In this document: piece after piece, positions 24,213-32,621 of the stretch
How positions within the stretch are numbered: the stretch's first letter is position 1
Layout of the letters: each line of letters starts with the position of its first letter
Assembly (NCBI GenBank): GCA_900314355.1
Contig: OMUY01000079.1
Coordinates: 1-58,635 of the forward strand
From: an uncultured Eubacteriales bacterium
GTDB taxonomy: Bacteria > Bacillota > Clostridia > Oscillospirales > Acutalibacteraceae
DNA length: 58,635 bases
Direction: 5' to 3'
Program-made: the position numbers and the translations under genes
The notes under the pieces: generated by a model
The model's database searches: none
The model's input: the letters and a program-made list of their open reading frames with translations, nothing else
What the model was told of the DNA's origin: nothing

Positions 24213-25226
24213 ATGAAAGTATTCATGATTGGCGGAACGGGACTGTTAGGCAGCGAAGCCGCGAGACAGTTTATCGATGCCGGAGATGAAGTTACAACGC
24301 TCGCTCTTCCTCCTCTGCCGGAAGGCGCTCCAATTCCCAAGGAGATGAACATCATCTTTGCCAACTATCTTGAAAAAACGGATGAGGAAATCGCCGAACT
24401 TATGAAAGGCTGCGATACATTCATTTTCGCGGCAGGTGTTGACGAGAGAGTTGAGTTTCCCGCTCCCGTATACGAGGCTTACAGAAAATATAACATCGAG
24501 CCCGTCAGAAGACTTCTGACTATTGCGAAAAAAGCAGGCATAAAGCACGCTGTCATTCTCGGTTCCTACTTCTCTTATTTCGCGAAAGAATTCCCGGATA
24601 TGAGACTTACCGAAAAGCATCCTTATATCCGCTCCAGAATAGAGCAGGAAGAGGTAGCTATGAGCTTTGCTCAGGACGGAACCATGGACGTAGCTGTAGT
24701 TGAACTTCCGTACATTTTCGGCACTCAGCCCGGAAGAAAACCTGTTTGGGTTATCCTTGTCGAGCAGATTAAGAACATGGGACCCGTTACAATGTTCCCG
24801 AAGGGCGGCACTACAATGGTAACAGTTCGTCAGGTAGGACAGGTTATTGTCGGTGCGGCGAAGAAAAACAAGGGAGCCAACTGCATTCCCGTAGGCTACT
24901 ACAACCTCACATGGAACGATTTCCTTCACATCGTACACGCCGCAATGGGCGATCCCAAGAGACCTATAATAAATATTCATAAGCTTTCATTCCAGCTTTT
25001 TGGCTTCTCAATGCGCGCTCAGTATAAGAAAAAGGGCATACAGAGCGGTATTGACCCCGTAGGACTTGCCGACATCATGTGCATGAACACATGGATTGAC
25101 AAAAAGTACTGCCAGGCTTACGGCGTAACAGACGACGACATCAAGTCGGCTATCTTTGATTCCGTCAAGCTTTCAGTTGACGCTTACGAGGGCAAGCAGA
25201 AGCTAATCGAGATGCGCGGAGAATAA
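24213..25226 (+). CDS. NAD-dependent epimerase/dehydratase family protein
   Basis: 337 residues of the extended/atypical short-chain dehydrogenase group. The Rossmann motif GGTGLLG is at 7-13. A loop with YFSYFAKEFPD replaces the classical Ser...YxxxK. HPYIRSRIEQEE supplies a possible Tyr/Arg pair, and VELPYIFGTQPGRKP is the typical epimerase substrate region. The start at 24213 (MKVFMIGG) is fixed by the promoter, ribosome site and family length; the frame is open upstream for 500 bases but that part is pseudogene. A terminator follows. The substrate is probably a nucleotide sugar or small carbonyl; not determinable. Confidence 0.85.
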   Translation: MKVFMIGGTGLLGSEAARQFIDAGDEVTTLALPPLPEGAPIPKEMNIIFANYLEKTDEEIAELMKGCDTFIFAAGVDERVEFPAPVYEAYRKYNIEPVRRLLTIAKKAGIKHAVILGSYFSYFAKEFPDMRLTEKHPYIRSRIEQEEVAMSFAQDGTMDVAVVELPYIFGTQPGRKPVWVILVEQIKNMGPVTMFPKGGTTMVTVRQVGQVIVGAAKKNKGANCIPVGYYNLTWNDFLHIVHAAMGDPKRPIINIHKLSFQLFGFSMRAQYKKKGIQSGIDPVGLADIMCMNTWIDKKYCQAYGVTDDDIKSAIFDSVKLSVDAYEGKQKLIEMRGE

Positions 25227-25293
25227 TTTTTGCGGTGATTTCAATATTTTGTTTTTTGAAATTATTGTAAAAAATAAATAAAAAAATATAATA

Positions 25294-25328
25294 ACAGACC
25301 GTAGTTTTACTTGACTATGGTCTGTTTT
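25294..25328 (+). terminator. terminator of the epimerase gene / possible leader hairpin
   Basis: An 11-bp stem ACAGACCGTAG/CTATGGTCTGT (one G-U), then TTTTCGTT. A possible promoter (TTGTAA at 25265, TATAAT at 25287) would start transcription inside this hairpin, so it may also shape the 5' end of the operon below. Confidence 0.75.
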
Positions 25329-25356
25329 CGTTATAAAATTAATTTAGGTGAGTTTA

Positions 25357-26061
25357 TTGAAAATTTATCATAAGGGTTTCAACTATTCACAGGACGGACC
25401 TGGAAACAGGCTTGTATATCATATGCAGGGATGCAATTTCAAATGTAAATGGTGTTCCAATTACGACTCAATTCCGTTTGATTCTCCCGACGCGTTTGAA
25501 ATGACGCCTGACGAGATTTTGAACGAAGTGATGAGGTCAAAGATGATTTTTTTCTCGGGCGGCGGAGTCACTTTCACAGGAGGAGAACCAACAGTTCAGT
25601 TTGAAGAGCTGAAAAAAACGCTTATTCTTCTGAAAGAAAACGGGATTTCCACTTGTATAGAAAACAACGGCTCGAGTCCTCGTCTTAAGGAACTGTCGGA
25701 CTATATAGATTTCCTGATAATGGATTTAAAGATTGTCGATGAGAAAAAGCATATGTATTATACAGGCGCGTCAAACAGCCGGACGCTCGAAAATATAAGG
25801 TATTTTTCAAAAATCGGCAGACAGCTCCATCTGAGAATACCTATGATAAACGGCATAAACGACGACCCGCATGAATTTATCGATTTTCTCAAGCCGTTAA
25901 ACTACAAAAATCTCACATTGGAGGTACTAAAATACCACGAATACGGAAAAGAAAAATGGGGAGATAAATACGAAATTAAAAACGGTTTCGTATCAGATGA
26001 GCAGTTTAACGATTTCAGAAACGAATTGATTAAATCCGGCATCCAGATAGCGGATTACTGA
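25357..26061 (+). CDS. glycyl radical enzyme activase (radical SAM)
   Basis: 234 residues from TTG 25357, chosen because TAGGTGAG lies five bases upstream; GTG 25348 would give 237. Cys26, Cys30 and Cys33 form the CxxxCxxC that binds the SAM-cleaving [4Fe-4S] cluster, preceded by SQDGPGNR as in PflA-type activases. VTFTGGEPTVQ is the SAM-binding GGE motif. There is no ferredoxin-like insert, so it is of the short PflA-like type. Its job is to install the glycyl radical on the enzyme encoded 35 bases downstream. Confidence 0.93.
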   Translation: MKIYHKGFNYSQDGPGNRLVYHMQGCNFKCKWCSNYDSIPFDSPDAFEMTPDEILNEVMRSKMIFFSGGGVTFTGGEPTVQFEELKKTLILLKENGISTCIENNGSSPRLKELSDYIDFLIMDLKIVDEKKHMYYTGASNSRTLENIRYFSKIGRQLHLRIPMINGINDDPHEFIDFLKPLNYKNLTLEVLKYHEYGKEKWGDKYEIKNGFVSDEQFNDFRNELIKSGIQIADY

Positions 26062-26096
26062 ATTGTTTTATTTTTTAAGAAAGAGGCATTTTTAAA

Positions 26097-28427
26097 ATGA
26101 TCTTTGATAATTACACTCCGGAAAAAATAACCGAACTTGCGAAAAAACAGTTTAAATACGAAAGGGCGAAAAAGCGTCTTGACGGCTGGTTCCTCGCGAA
26201 AGAGGAAGAGGTTAAGCTGTATGACAAATATAAAGGCGTAGAGCCTGAACTTCAAAAGGCATATATCCTGAATGAGATAATATCCGACATTCCGCTCACA
26301 ATAGATCCTTACGTTATTTTTGCCGGAACTCAGGACGATGCTTTTGCGAGAAGCTATGCTCTTATAAATCCTTCATTTAAAGTGGAGGAGTTCTGCGGCT
26401 ACTGCGATACGAGCGCTGTTTTCGGCGATATTGAACCTTCCAAAGAAATACCGCAGGAGAGGATAGACAAAGTAAGAGACGAATTTGCGAAGACTAAATA
26501 TTCAAAAGACCTGTCAAAAGTTTACGGAAAATACGAACCGTATACTAAAGAAGTCGTATTTTTCATGGAACAGGTCACAGGTCATATGATTCCGGATTTA
26601 AGGTATGTCATTAAATACGGCGTAAAGAAAATGAGGAAGGAACTTGACGCGAAAGAAGGCAGAAATTTCGCGGCGTTCTCCATGGCTTTGGGCGCCGTGC
26701 AGGTTCTTGCGCAGAGATACAAAAAAATTGCCGAGACACAGGCGTCATTAGCGTCGGACGAAGACAGACCGAGACTTGAGCTAATCGCGAAAACTTTGGC
26801 GAAAGTGCCGGATGAAGGCGCGTCGAATATGTATGAGGCCATGCAGACTTTTATACTCGTATGGCAGGTTATGTGCCTTGAACAGGCGCCCAATCCTTTT
26901 GCGTTCTCCGTGGGAAACGCCGACAGAATTTTTGAACCATACAGAAAAAATCTGTCGAGGAATGAAGTCGCTGCTCTGTTTAAACATTTTCTCGTATTTT
27001 TCAACGTCGCGGACAGAAGCTGGGCTATTTCGCAGAATGTTCTTCTCTCCGGAAAGGATAAGGACGGAAACGACCTTACTAATTTCACAACTTACGCTAT
27101 TTTGGACGCGTACTACGATATGAACCTGCCGCAGCCGATTTTGTCTGTAAAACTTCATAAAAATACTCCGAAAAAACTTTATGAAGAACTCGGAAGATTT
27201 TTCTTCTCGGCCGGCAAACTTACGCCGTCACTTTTCAACGACGATTCTCTTTGGACTGTTCTCGGAAAGACAAGGGATGAGGAAGATCTTCCGGATATTT
27301 CCGTCGCAGGATGTCAAGAGCCTCTTATCATGGGCAAAGACAACGGAAATACGACAAACAGCTGGCTGAATCTCGGCAAAATACTCGAATTGACTATCAC
27401 AGGCGGCGTATCCACAGTCACAGGTGAAAAACTGTTTGACGATATGAAACCGTGCGATCTTCATAACGTTAAAGAAGAGTTTTTGAAAAATACAAAGAGA
27501 TTTGCCGATGTCATGGCAGAAGCCGCAAACGGTGTATCTAAAGCTTTGTGGAATGTCAGAACTCCGTTCCTTTCATGCCTTATGGGCGGTATGGAGTCCG
27601 GTTATGACGTCAGAGATGTGGAAAACCAGGGCAGCAAGTACAACGGCTCGGGATGCTTAATACACGGAATTACGGTAGTCGCCGATTCTATCTCTGCCAT
27701 TGACAAGCTTTTAAAAGAGCGTCCCGAAGACGCGGATAAACTTATACCGGCGATGATGGCGGATTTCAACGGATATGAGGATCTTCAGAAATTCCTGCTT
27801 TCCGCAGACAAGTACGGAAATAACATCGAAGGCGTCGACAAACTTGCAGGCGAGCTTGCTTCCGATGTGGCGGACATTGTGTCGTCTGAGAAAAACTATC
27901 TCGGCAATCCGTTCAGAGTCGACTACTCCACGCCGTCTACGCACCTTCTCTACGGCTACTGGGTAGGCGCGACGCCCGACGGAAGGAAAGCGAGAACAGA
28001 GCTTAACTACGGCGTTGATCCGCTTTTCGGCAGCGCGGAGAACGGACTCGGATTCAGAATACTTTCCAATATGAATATGCCTTTTGAAAAATTTGACGGA
28101 GGATATGCCCAGCATCTCGGAGTAGACCCGAAGTATTTCAAGGCCGGCACAATGGAGGGCAAAGGGCTTGAATTTGATGAAAAAATTGTGGAGCCTCTTT
28201 TCTTTAATCCTGAAAAGAAGGGAGTTTCACCTTTCTATCTTTATGTAAACGTCACAACGGCTGAAATACTGAAAAAAGTTCTCGCCGAACCGGAGGTTTA
28301 CGCGCCCTCGGGAATTTACATTATGAGAATACACGGAACTTTTGTGAATTTCCTTGACCTGTCTCCGGCTATACAGCAGGATATTATCGCAAGACTTGAC
28401 CCCGCGGCTTCAAAAATCGGCTGCTGA
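26097..28427 (+). CDS. glycyl radical enzyme of unassigned specificity
   Basis: A 776-residue PFL-family enzyme. The active-site loop VAGCQEP has Cys406 and Glu408, a Cys-x-Glu arrangement used by dehydratase, C-N, C-S or C-O lyase members, unlike the Cys-Cys of pyruvate formate-lyase. The radical-bearing Gly747 is in RIHGTFVNF (the family motif RxxG[YFT]). So it is not PFL. It lies between its activase and a sugar kinase, pointing to a sugar- or polyol-type substrate or its phosphate. The activase-lyase-kinase trio resembles reported routes in which a radical lyase opens or dehydrates a (phospho)polyol; the specific reaction is inference. Confidence 0.93.
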   Translation: MIFDNYTPEKITELAKKQFKYERAKKRLDGWFLAKEEEVKLYDKYKGVEPELQKAYILNEIISDIPLTIDPYVIFAGTQDDAFARSYALINPSFKVEEFCGYCDTSAVFGDIEPSKEIPQERIDKVRDEFAKTKYSKDLSKVYGKYEPYTKEVVFFMEQVTGHMIPDLRYVIKYGVKKMRKELDAKEGRNFAAFSMALGAVQVLAQRYKKIAETQASLASDEDRPRLELIAKTLAKVPDEGASNMYEAMQTFILVWQVMCLEQAPNPFAFSVGNADRIFEPYRKNLSRNEVAALFKHFLVFFNVADRSWAISQNVLLSGKDKDGNDLTNFTTYAILDAYYDMNLPQPILSVKLHKNTPKKLYEELGRFFFSAGKLTPSLFNDDSLWTVLGKTRDEEDLPDISVAGCQEPLIMGKDNGNTTNSWLNLGKILELTITGGVSTVTGEKLFDDMKPCDLHNVKEEFLKNTKRFADVMAEAANGVSKALWNVRTPFLSCLMGGMESGYDVRDVENQGSKYNGSGCLIHGITVVADSISAIDKLLKERPEDADKLIPAMMADFNGYEDLQKFLLSADKYGNNIEGVDKLAGELASDVADIVSSEKNYLGNPFRVDYSTPSTHLLYGYWVGATPDGRKARTELNYGVDPLFGSAENGLGFRILSNMNMPFEKFDGGYAQHLGVDPKYFKAGTMEGKGLEFDEKIVEPLFFNPEKKGVSPFYLYVNVTTAEILKKVLAEPEVYAPSGIYIMRIHGTFVNFLDLSPAIQQDIIARLDPAASKIGC

Positions 28428-28436
28428 AATCAGATT

Positions 28437-29750
28437 ATGAACTCAATAGGTTTAGACATAGGTACGACAAGTGTCTGCGCGATAAAAGCAGACGCTTTGT
28501 CGGGTGAAATAACAGATATTAAAACGCGTCCGAATAATTCTTTTATTAATACGGATAAGCCGTTTGAAAAAATCCAGGATCCCGAAAAAATATTGAATAT
28601 ATGCAGAGAGCTCCTCGATTCCATAATTGACACAGACACGGTATCAATCGGAATAAGCACTCAGATGCACGGTATTTTATACGTAGATAAATTCGGTAAA
28701 TCCCTCAGCCCTTTTTATATCTGGCAGGATATGAGAGGCGATAAGATTTTTAAAGACGGAAAGACGTACGCCGGAGTTCTTAATACTTTTCCGGGATACG
28801 GTTCTTCTACCCACCTTTATAATAAAGTAAACGGTCTTATTCCGCACGACGCGAAAAAATTTACATCAATCGGCGATTACGTCGCGATGAATTTGACTGG
28901 CAATAACAGGCCGGCGGTAAATATTACGGTCGCCGCGAGTTTCGGTTGTTTCGACGAAGAAAAAAATAAATTTAAAAATTCCGAAGAAAACTTTCCTGAC
29001 GAATATTTTCCCGATGTAATTTCCGATTTCTCACCGGTCGGAAAATATAAAAATATAATTGTAACGCCGTCTATAGGCGATAACCAGGCAGGTTTCCTCG
29101 GTGCTGTGGGGAACAGCAAAGACATTCTTTTAAATGTCGGCACCGGCTCTCAGGTTTCGCTCATTTCCGATTATCCTTCTTCATCGCCGTCGCTTGAGAC
29201 AAGACCGTATGACGGAAAAAGATATCTTCTCGCCGGATGCGCGCTTTGCGGCGGCAGAGCGTTTTCAGACGTTGTTAAATTTATCGGCGAATGCGCGACT
29301 GTAATTACAGGTGAAAAATACGACAATATTTATCCGTTTGTCGATAAACTTATGAGCGGCAGCAACGGAACGGCTGAAAATAAACCGATTAAATTTGACA
29401 CGAGGTTCTGCGGAACAAGAAGGGATTCTTCCGTCACAGGGTCGATTACGGGAATTACGGAAAATAATCTTACTCCTTATACTTTTCTCGTAGGCGCACT
29501 TGACGGCATGGCAGAGGAACTTTTTGATTATTATTCATCGTCAGGCGTCTCGGCAAAAGAGGCGGTAGCGACCGGAAACGGCGTCAGAAAAAACAAGAAG
29601 CTGAAGGAAATCTTTGAACGGAAATTTAATATGCCGGTTAAGATTCCAAAAGTAAGGGAGGAAGCGGCGTTCGGAGCTTTTCTTTCGTCGCTTATCGGAA
29701 TAGGAAAAATTACATTCGACGACACAAAGAAATATATCTCGTACGAATGA
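28437..29750 (+). CDS. FGGY-family carbohydrate kinase (sedoheptulokinase-like)
   Basis: 437 residues, starting nine bases after the glycyl radical enzyme. Phosphate-1 motif is LDIGTTSVCAIK, then ISTQMHGI; FYIWQDMRG holds the catalytic Asp (WQD). Phosphate-2 is NVGTGSQVSLIS and the adenosine motif ATGNGVRKNKKLKEIF. It is somewhat shorter than typical FGGY kinases (about 480-520). The overall pattern is closest to sedoheptulokinase-type members. It phosphorylates a sugar or polyol either before or after the radical step. It is last gene of the operon; hairpins at 29762-29775 and in the repeat that follows terminate it. Confidence 0.88.
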   Translation: MNSIGLDIGTTSVCAIKADALSGEITDIKTRPNNSFINTDKPFEKIQDPEKILNICRELLDSIIDTDTVSIGISTQMHGILYVDKFGKSLSPFYIWQDMRGDKIFKDGKTYAGVLNTFPGYGSSTHLYNKVNGLIPHDAKKFTSIGDYVAMNLTGNNRPAVNITVAASFGCFDEEKNKFKNSEENFPDEYFPDVISDFSPVGKYKNIIVTPSIGDNQAGFLGAVGNSKDILLNVGTGSQVSLISDYPSSSPSLETRPYDGKRYLLAGCALCGGRAFSDVVKFIGECATVITGEKYDNIYPFVDKLMSGSNGTAENKPIKFDTRFCGTRRDSSVTGSITGITENNLTPYTFLVGALDGMAEELFDYYSSSGVSAKEAVATGNGVRKNKKLKEIFERKFNMPVKIPKVREEAAFGAFLSSLIGIGKITFDDTKKYISYE

Positions 29751-29782
29751 AAATAAAAAAAGGCTTTAAAAAGCCCCTAAAG

Positions 29783-29880
29783 AAAACAAGACTGCAAACT
29801 TGCGAAAGAGCGGGAATGCAGTCTTTTTTTGTAAATAATTTCTTGATATGAAAAAATATCACGCGAATATTTTAATCAAT
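29783..29880 (+). repeat. 98-bp direct repeat, copy A (contains a terminator)
   Basis: About 95% identical to 30604-30701 over 98 bases. It contains AGACTGCA...TGCAGTCT followed by seven Ts, a terminator that would serve the kinase operon and, on the other strand, the 179-residue gene. The two copies bracket the gene at 29896-30435 in the same orientation. Confidence 0.85.
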
Positions 29881-29895
29881 TAAATTTAAATTAAA

Positions 29896-30435
29896 TCATA
29901 CCGCTTCTTTTATTTTTACCACAGTCCATTTGCCATTGATTTTCTTTATTTTCCAATAACAAAGTATATCATCTGAACCGCTCAATTTATTTCCTTGACT
30001 ATCACAATGCCAGTCGGAATAGACGACCCACATAAATCCGCTGTTGTGTCTAACTTTTGCTGTTATTAAGTCTAATTTAAGATTAACATGATCTATCTCA
30101 TAGGATGGTGCAGAAAAAATATAATATCTCGATAATTCACCGACATTTTTATCTGCATCTTTTTCAGATCCTGTATATGTGAAAACCTTTTTTGCAGTTT
30201 CCATTACACCTGCTACTTCTTCTTTTTCTTCTTTGCTGCATTTATAATCGATAGTTGAATAGGTTATCGGATCGAAATCGCCGCGTTTCTGCAGATATTT
30301 GTATTTATAGTAGTATTCAGTGTGATTTGTTGTACAGAAAGAGAAAACTAATATAATACCCAGACATACGGATAAAATTATAAAAATCTTGGTTTTCTTT
30401 AAATTAAATTTCTTTGACGTAATTTTTTCTTTCAT
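29896..30435 (-). CDS. hypothetical membrane-anchored protein, NTF2-like C-terminus
   Basis: 179 residues: a Lys-rich start, one hydrophobic segment (about 17-36) and then an extracytoplasmic part rich in Tyr, Lys and Asp. The C-terminus alternates strands (ILCYWKIKKINGKWTVVKIKE) in the manner of NTF2/SnoaL-like or lipoprotein-associated folds. No lipobox is certain, although FSFCTTN gives a Cys at 34. Codon use is AT-rich like its surroundings. The gene is an isolated orphan flanked by 98-bp direct repeats, so it may have arrived or been duplicated as a unit. Function unknown. Confidence 0.7.
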   Translation of the reverse strand: MKEKITSKKFNLKKTKIFIILSVCLGIILVFSFCTTNHTEYYYKYKYLQKRGDFDPITYSTIDYKCSKEEKEEVAGVMETAKKVFTYTGSEKDADKNVGELSRYYIFSAPSYEIDHVNLKLDLITAKVRHNSGFMWVVYSDWHCDSQGNKLSGSDDILCYWKIKKINGKWTVVKIKEAV

Positions 30436-30603
30436 GTAAATTCTTCCTTTCTTTTAAAAAAATAAGATAAATTTACTAAAACAGAAATCTTAAAATCCTA
30501 AAATTTTCTCTTTAATTCATTTATATCATAAAATATAAATGAATGCAATAGGTAAAATTTAAATTATTTAATGAAATTTTTACAATAATTCATCGAACTT
30601 AAA

Positions 30604-30701
30604 AAAACAAGACTGCAAACTTGCGAAAGAATGGGAATGCAGTCTTTTTTTGTATACAATTTCTTGATATGAAAAAATATCACGCGAATATTTTAATAAA
30701 T
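30604..30701 (+). repeat. 98-bp direct repeat, copy B
   Basis: Matches 29783-29880 with about five substitutions and no indel, including the AGACTGCA/TGCAGTCT hairpin and T7. It lies about 170 bases upstream of the orphan gene's start, with no gene for it to terminate on the plus strand, which suggests duplication. Confidence 0.85.
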
Positions 30702-30712
30702 ATCAATTTAAA

Positions 30713-30789
30713 ACTCCGCCGGAAATTTCAAAAAATTACAGATATTTCCTAATCGGTGTATATATTCGGTAATGAGAAATTGGCGGAGT
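30713..30789. repeat. long imperfect hairpin
   Basis: ACTCCGCC (30713-30720) pairs with GGCGGAGT (30782-30789), continued by AATTTC/GAAATT across a 3-base bulge. The rest of 30790-30960 holds no recognisable gene. Confidence 0.45.
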
Positions 30790-30960
30790 ACAAAAAAAGC
30801 CGAAAAAATAAGCGTGAAATATACGTATCCGCGGTTTGGAGCGGAACATTTTTAAGATAAACCGCAACGCAGCGTTCATTAGAGAAAAGCGGGATCTAAT
30901 GTTAAGCGACCGGCTCTTGCCCGTTTATAACCTCCTGTTCGGCACTTGTCCGGTTTGAGT

Positions 30961-30997
30961 AAAAAAAAACGAGGTTCACCTCTTTTGGTGAATCTCG
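30961..30997 (-). terminator. terminator of the second GH29 gene
   Basis: CGAGGTTCACC/GGTGAATCTCG, an 11-bp stem with one G-U; nine Us follow on the minus strand. Confidence 0.88.
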
Positions 30998-31037
30998 GCT
31001 TTCTCGGCGCTGTTTTTTTCGCCCGGATTTTTTTATG

Positions 31038-32432
31038 TCAATTTACCTGAAAATAAGATATCTGAGGCGTTTTTCTGAATTTTTCAAATACTACCATTAC
31101 TGCCTGAGATTCGACTGTTTTCCCGGAGCATATTTTTTTGTGTCCGACAGTCGTGCCTTCGTCGTATTTTTTCCATTTTCCGCCGTCATCGTAATAAACG
31201 GTAAACTGTTCTACCTGTTGTCCCGAACGTATATGTTCCTTTATCACTATTTTATTGAAAAGTTCGGGCTTTTCAAATCTCACCGTAAGCGACGGACTTT
31301 CATCGCTGTCGTCCGGACGCCAGAATGAATCGTTGTCGTCGTTTAAAACGTTTTCCGCCTTGAACATTGAGTTAAGCTCAGTTGATGGATTTATCTGAGC
31401 GTCATGCGCGAGATTATATCCGAAAACAACATGAATTTCGTGACCTGTTGATTTGAAAATCTGCATCTCGGTGTCGGTGAATTTTCCGAATTTGTTCGGA
31501 CTTAAATCAAAAATCAGATTTGAATTATTCCCGACCGATCTGTAATAAATGTCGAGAATTTTGTCCTTTGTCTTTGAAGAATAGTCATCATCGGGAATGT
31601 AGAAACGGTGTTTTCTCAGTTTTGTGTATACCTCGCAGGGAGACCAGATGAAATCCGTCTCCTTTTTAATGGATTTTCTCGAACCGATGTCATTTTCCCA
31701 TTTTCCTTCTTTCGGACCGCAGACCGAAAGAAGCCTGTCGCCGTTTTCAGAATAACCGTATCCGGCGGGTACTACGCACCATTCGCTTTTTCTTGTGACT
31801 CCCTGGTCGTTTCCGAGATATCTCGCGTCGGGACCTCTGAATGCTATAGCGCAGTCGGGCTGATATTTTCTGATAATTGAGTATATTCTGCCGTAGTCTA
31901 TATCAAAATTTACAGGCGTCTCACTTCTGTCGTCAATGAAAAATTCAAACAGAGGACCGTAATTATTTACAAGTTCCCAAACTTGTTTTTCAACATACTC
32001 GGAGAAGGGAAGACCCGAGTCGTGAAAAGTCTGCTCGTGCCTGTCCCGCAAAGCGTAATAAATTCCGAATTTAAGACCGCTTTCCAAAGCGGATTTTTGA
32101 GCGGATTTCAGAATATCCCCTTTTCCGTCGAGCCACTTTGATTTTTTTACGGAATAATCAGTTGTGTCGGTCTGCCAGACGCAGAATCCGTCGTAATACT
32201 TTGCGGTCACCATAAGACCTTTCATCATGCTGATTTTTGCTGTCTCGCACCAGATATCTGTGTCAAGGTCTATAGGAAAAAAAGTTTCCGGAGGCGCGCA
32301 GCCGTCTTCGGTGAGTGAAAAAGTCGGCATGGAATATGATATCAACGCGTAGTATTCCATATCCTGCCATTTCAGTTGTCTTTCGCTCGGAACTATTTCC
32401 GCCGCTGTTTCAAATGATTTTTTATTGCTCAT
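31038..32432 (-). CDS. divergent GH29 (fucosidase-like) protein with C-terminal discoidin-type domain
   Basis: 464 residues, similar along its first 330 to the fucosidase at the window start (shared VPSERQLK, DGF, GIYY, RHE, RKYQPD blocks). Key positions differ: HFG becomes SYS (32-34), KHHDGF becomes KYYDGF (78-83) and WFDG becomes FIDDR (165-169). About 130 C-terminal residues (NPSTELNSMFKAENVLNDDN onward, ending in QISYFQVN) look like an F5/8 type C/CBM32-type module. There is no signal peptide. It may have a different specificity or be a non-catalytic carbohydrate binder. It is followed by its own terminator. Confidence 0.78.
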   Translation of the reverse strand: MSNKKSFETAAEIVPSERQLKWQDMEYYALISYSMPTFSLTEDGCAPPETFFPIDLDTDIWCETAKISMMKGLMVTAKYYDGFCVWQTDTTDYSVKKSKWLDGKGDILKSAQKSALESGLKFGIYYALRDRHEQTFHDSGLPFSEYVEKQVWELVNNYGPLFEFFIDDRSETPVNFDIDYGRIYSIIRKYQPDCAIAFRGPDARYLGNDQGVTRKSEWCVVPAGYGYSENGDRLLSVCGPKEGKWENDIGSRKSIKKETDFIWSPCEVYTKLRKHRFYIPDDDYSSKTKDKILDIYYRSVGNNSNLIFDLSPNKFGKFTDTEMQIFKSTGHEIHVVFGYNLAHDAQINPSTELNSMFKAENVLNDDNDSFWRPDDSDESPSLTVRFEKPELFNKIVIKEHIRSGQQVEQFTVYYDDGGKWKKYDEGTTVGHKKICSGKTVESQAVMVVFEKFRKTPQISYFQVN

Positions 32433-32549
32433 ATATTAAATAATTTCCGATTATTTATTTTATTAAATTAATGAATGAAAGTTAATTGCTTTTTTTTCAT
32501 CCGTGACATAATGTTTATATTAATCTATTTATATTACATAAGTGTTAAG

Positions 32550-32565
32550 TTTGTGTTAACACAAA
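32550..32565. promoter_or_regulatory. 16-bp perfect palindrome upstream of the GH29-like gene
   Basis: TTTGTGTTAACACAAA lies about 118 bases upstream of the minus-strand start at 32432 and just past the terminator of the glp-like operon. It is probably an operator for the GH29-like gene. No regulator gene is adjacent. Confidence 0.5.
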
Positions 32566-32574
32566 TTTTATGGT

Positions 32575-32608
32575 CAAAAAAAAATCGCCGTCATATTGCA
32601 GACGGCGA
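32575..32608 (-). terminator. terminator of the GlpA-like/FAD/DUF1667 operon
   Basis: TCGCCGTC/GACGGCGA, an 8-bp stem; on the minus strand a U-run follows (ten As at 32575-32584 on the plus strand). Confidence 0.85.
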
Positions 32609-32621
32609 ATATTTAGTTTTT

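Noticed and set aside
23682-25226. One long open frame that would fuse a flavin-binding domain to the epimerase
   Set aside because: The two halves belong to unrelated families, the link is AT-rich low-complexity sequence, and a promoter (24061-24089) and ribosome site precede the epimerase ATG at 24213.
26097-28427. Pyruvate formate-lyase
   Set aside because: The active-site loop is Cys-Gln-Glu, not the Cys-Cys pair of PFL.
29783-30701. Insertion sequence or transposon ends
   Set aside because: The repeats are direct, not inverted, and no transposase is encoded between them.
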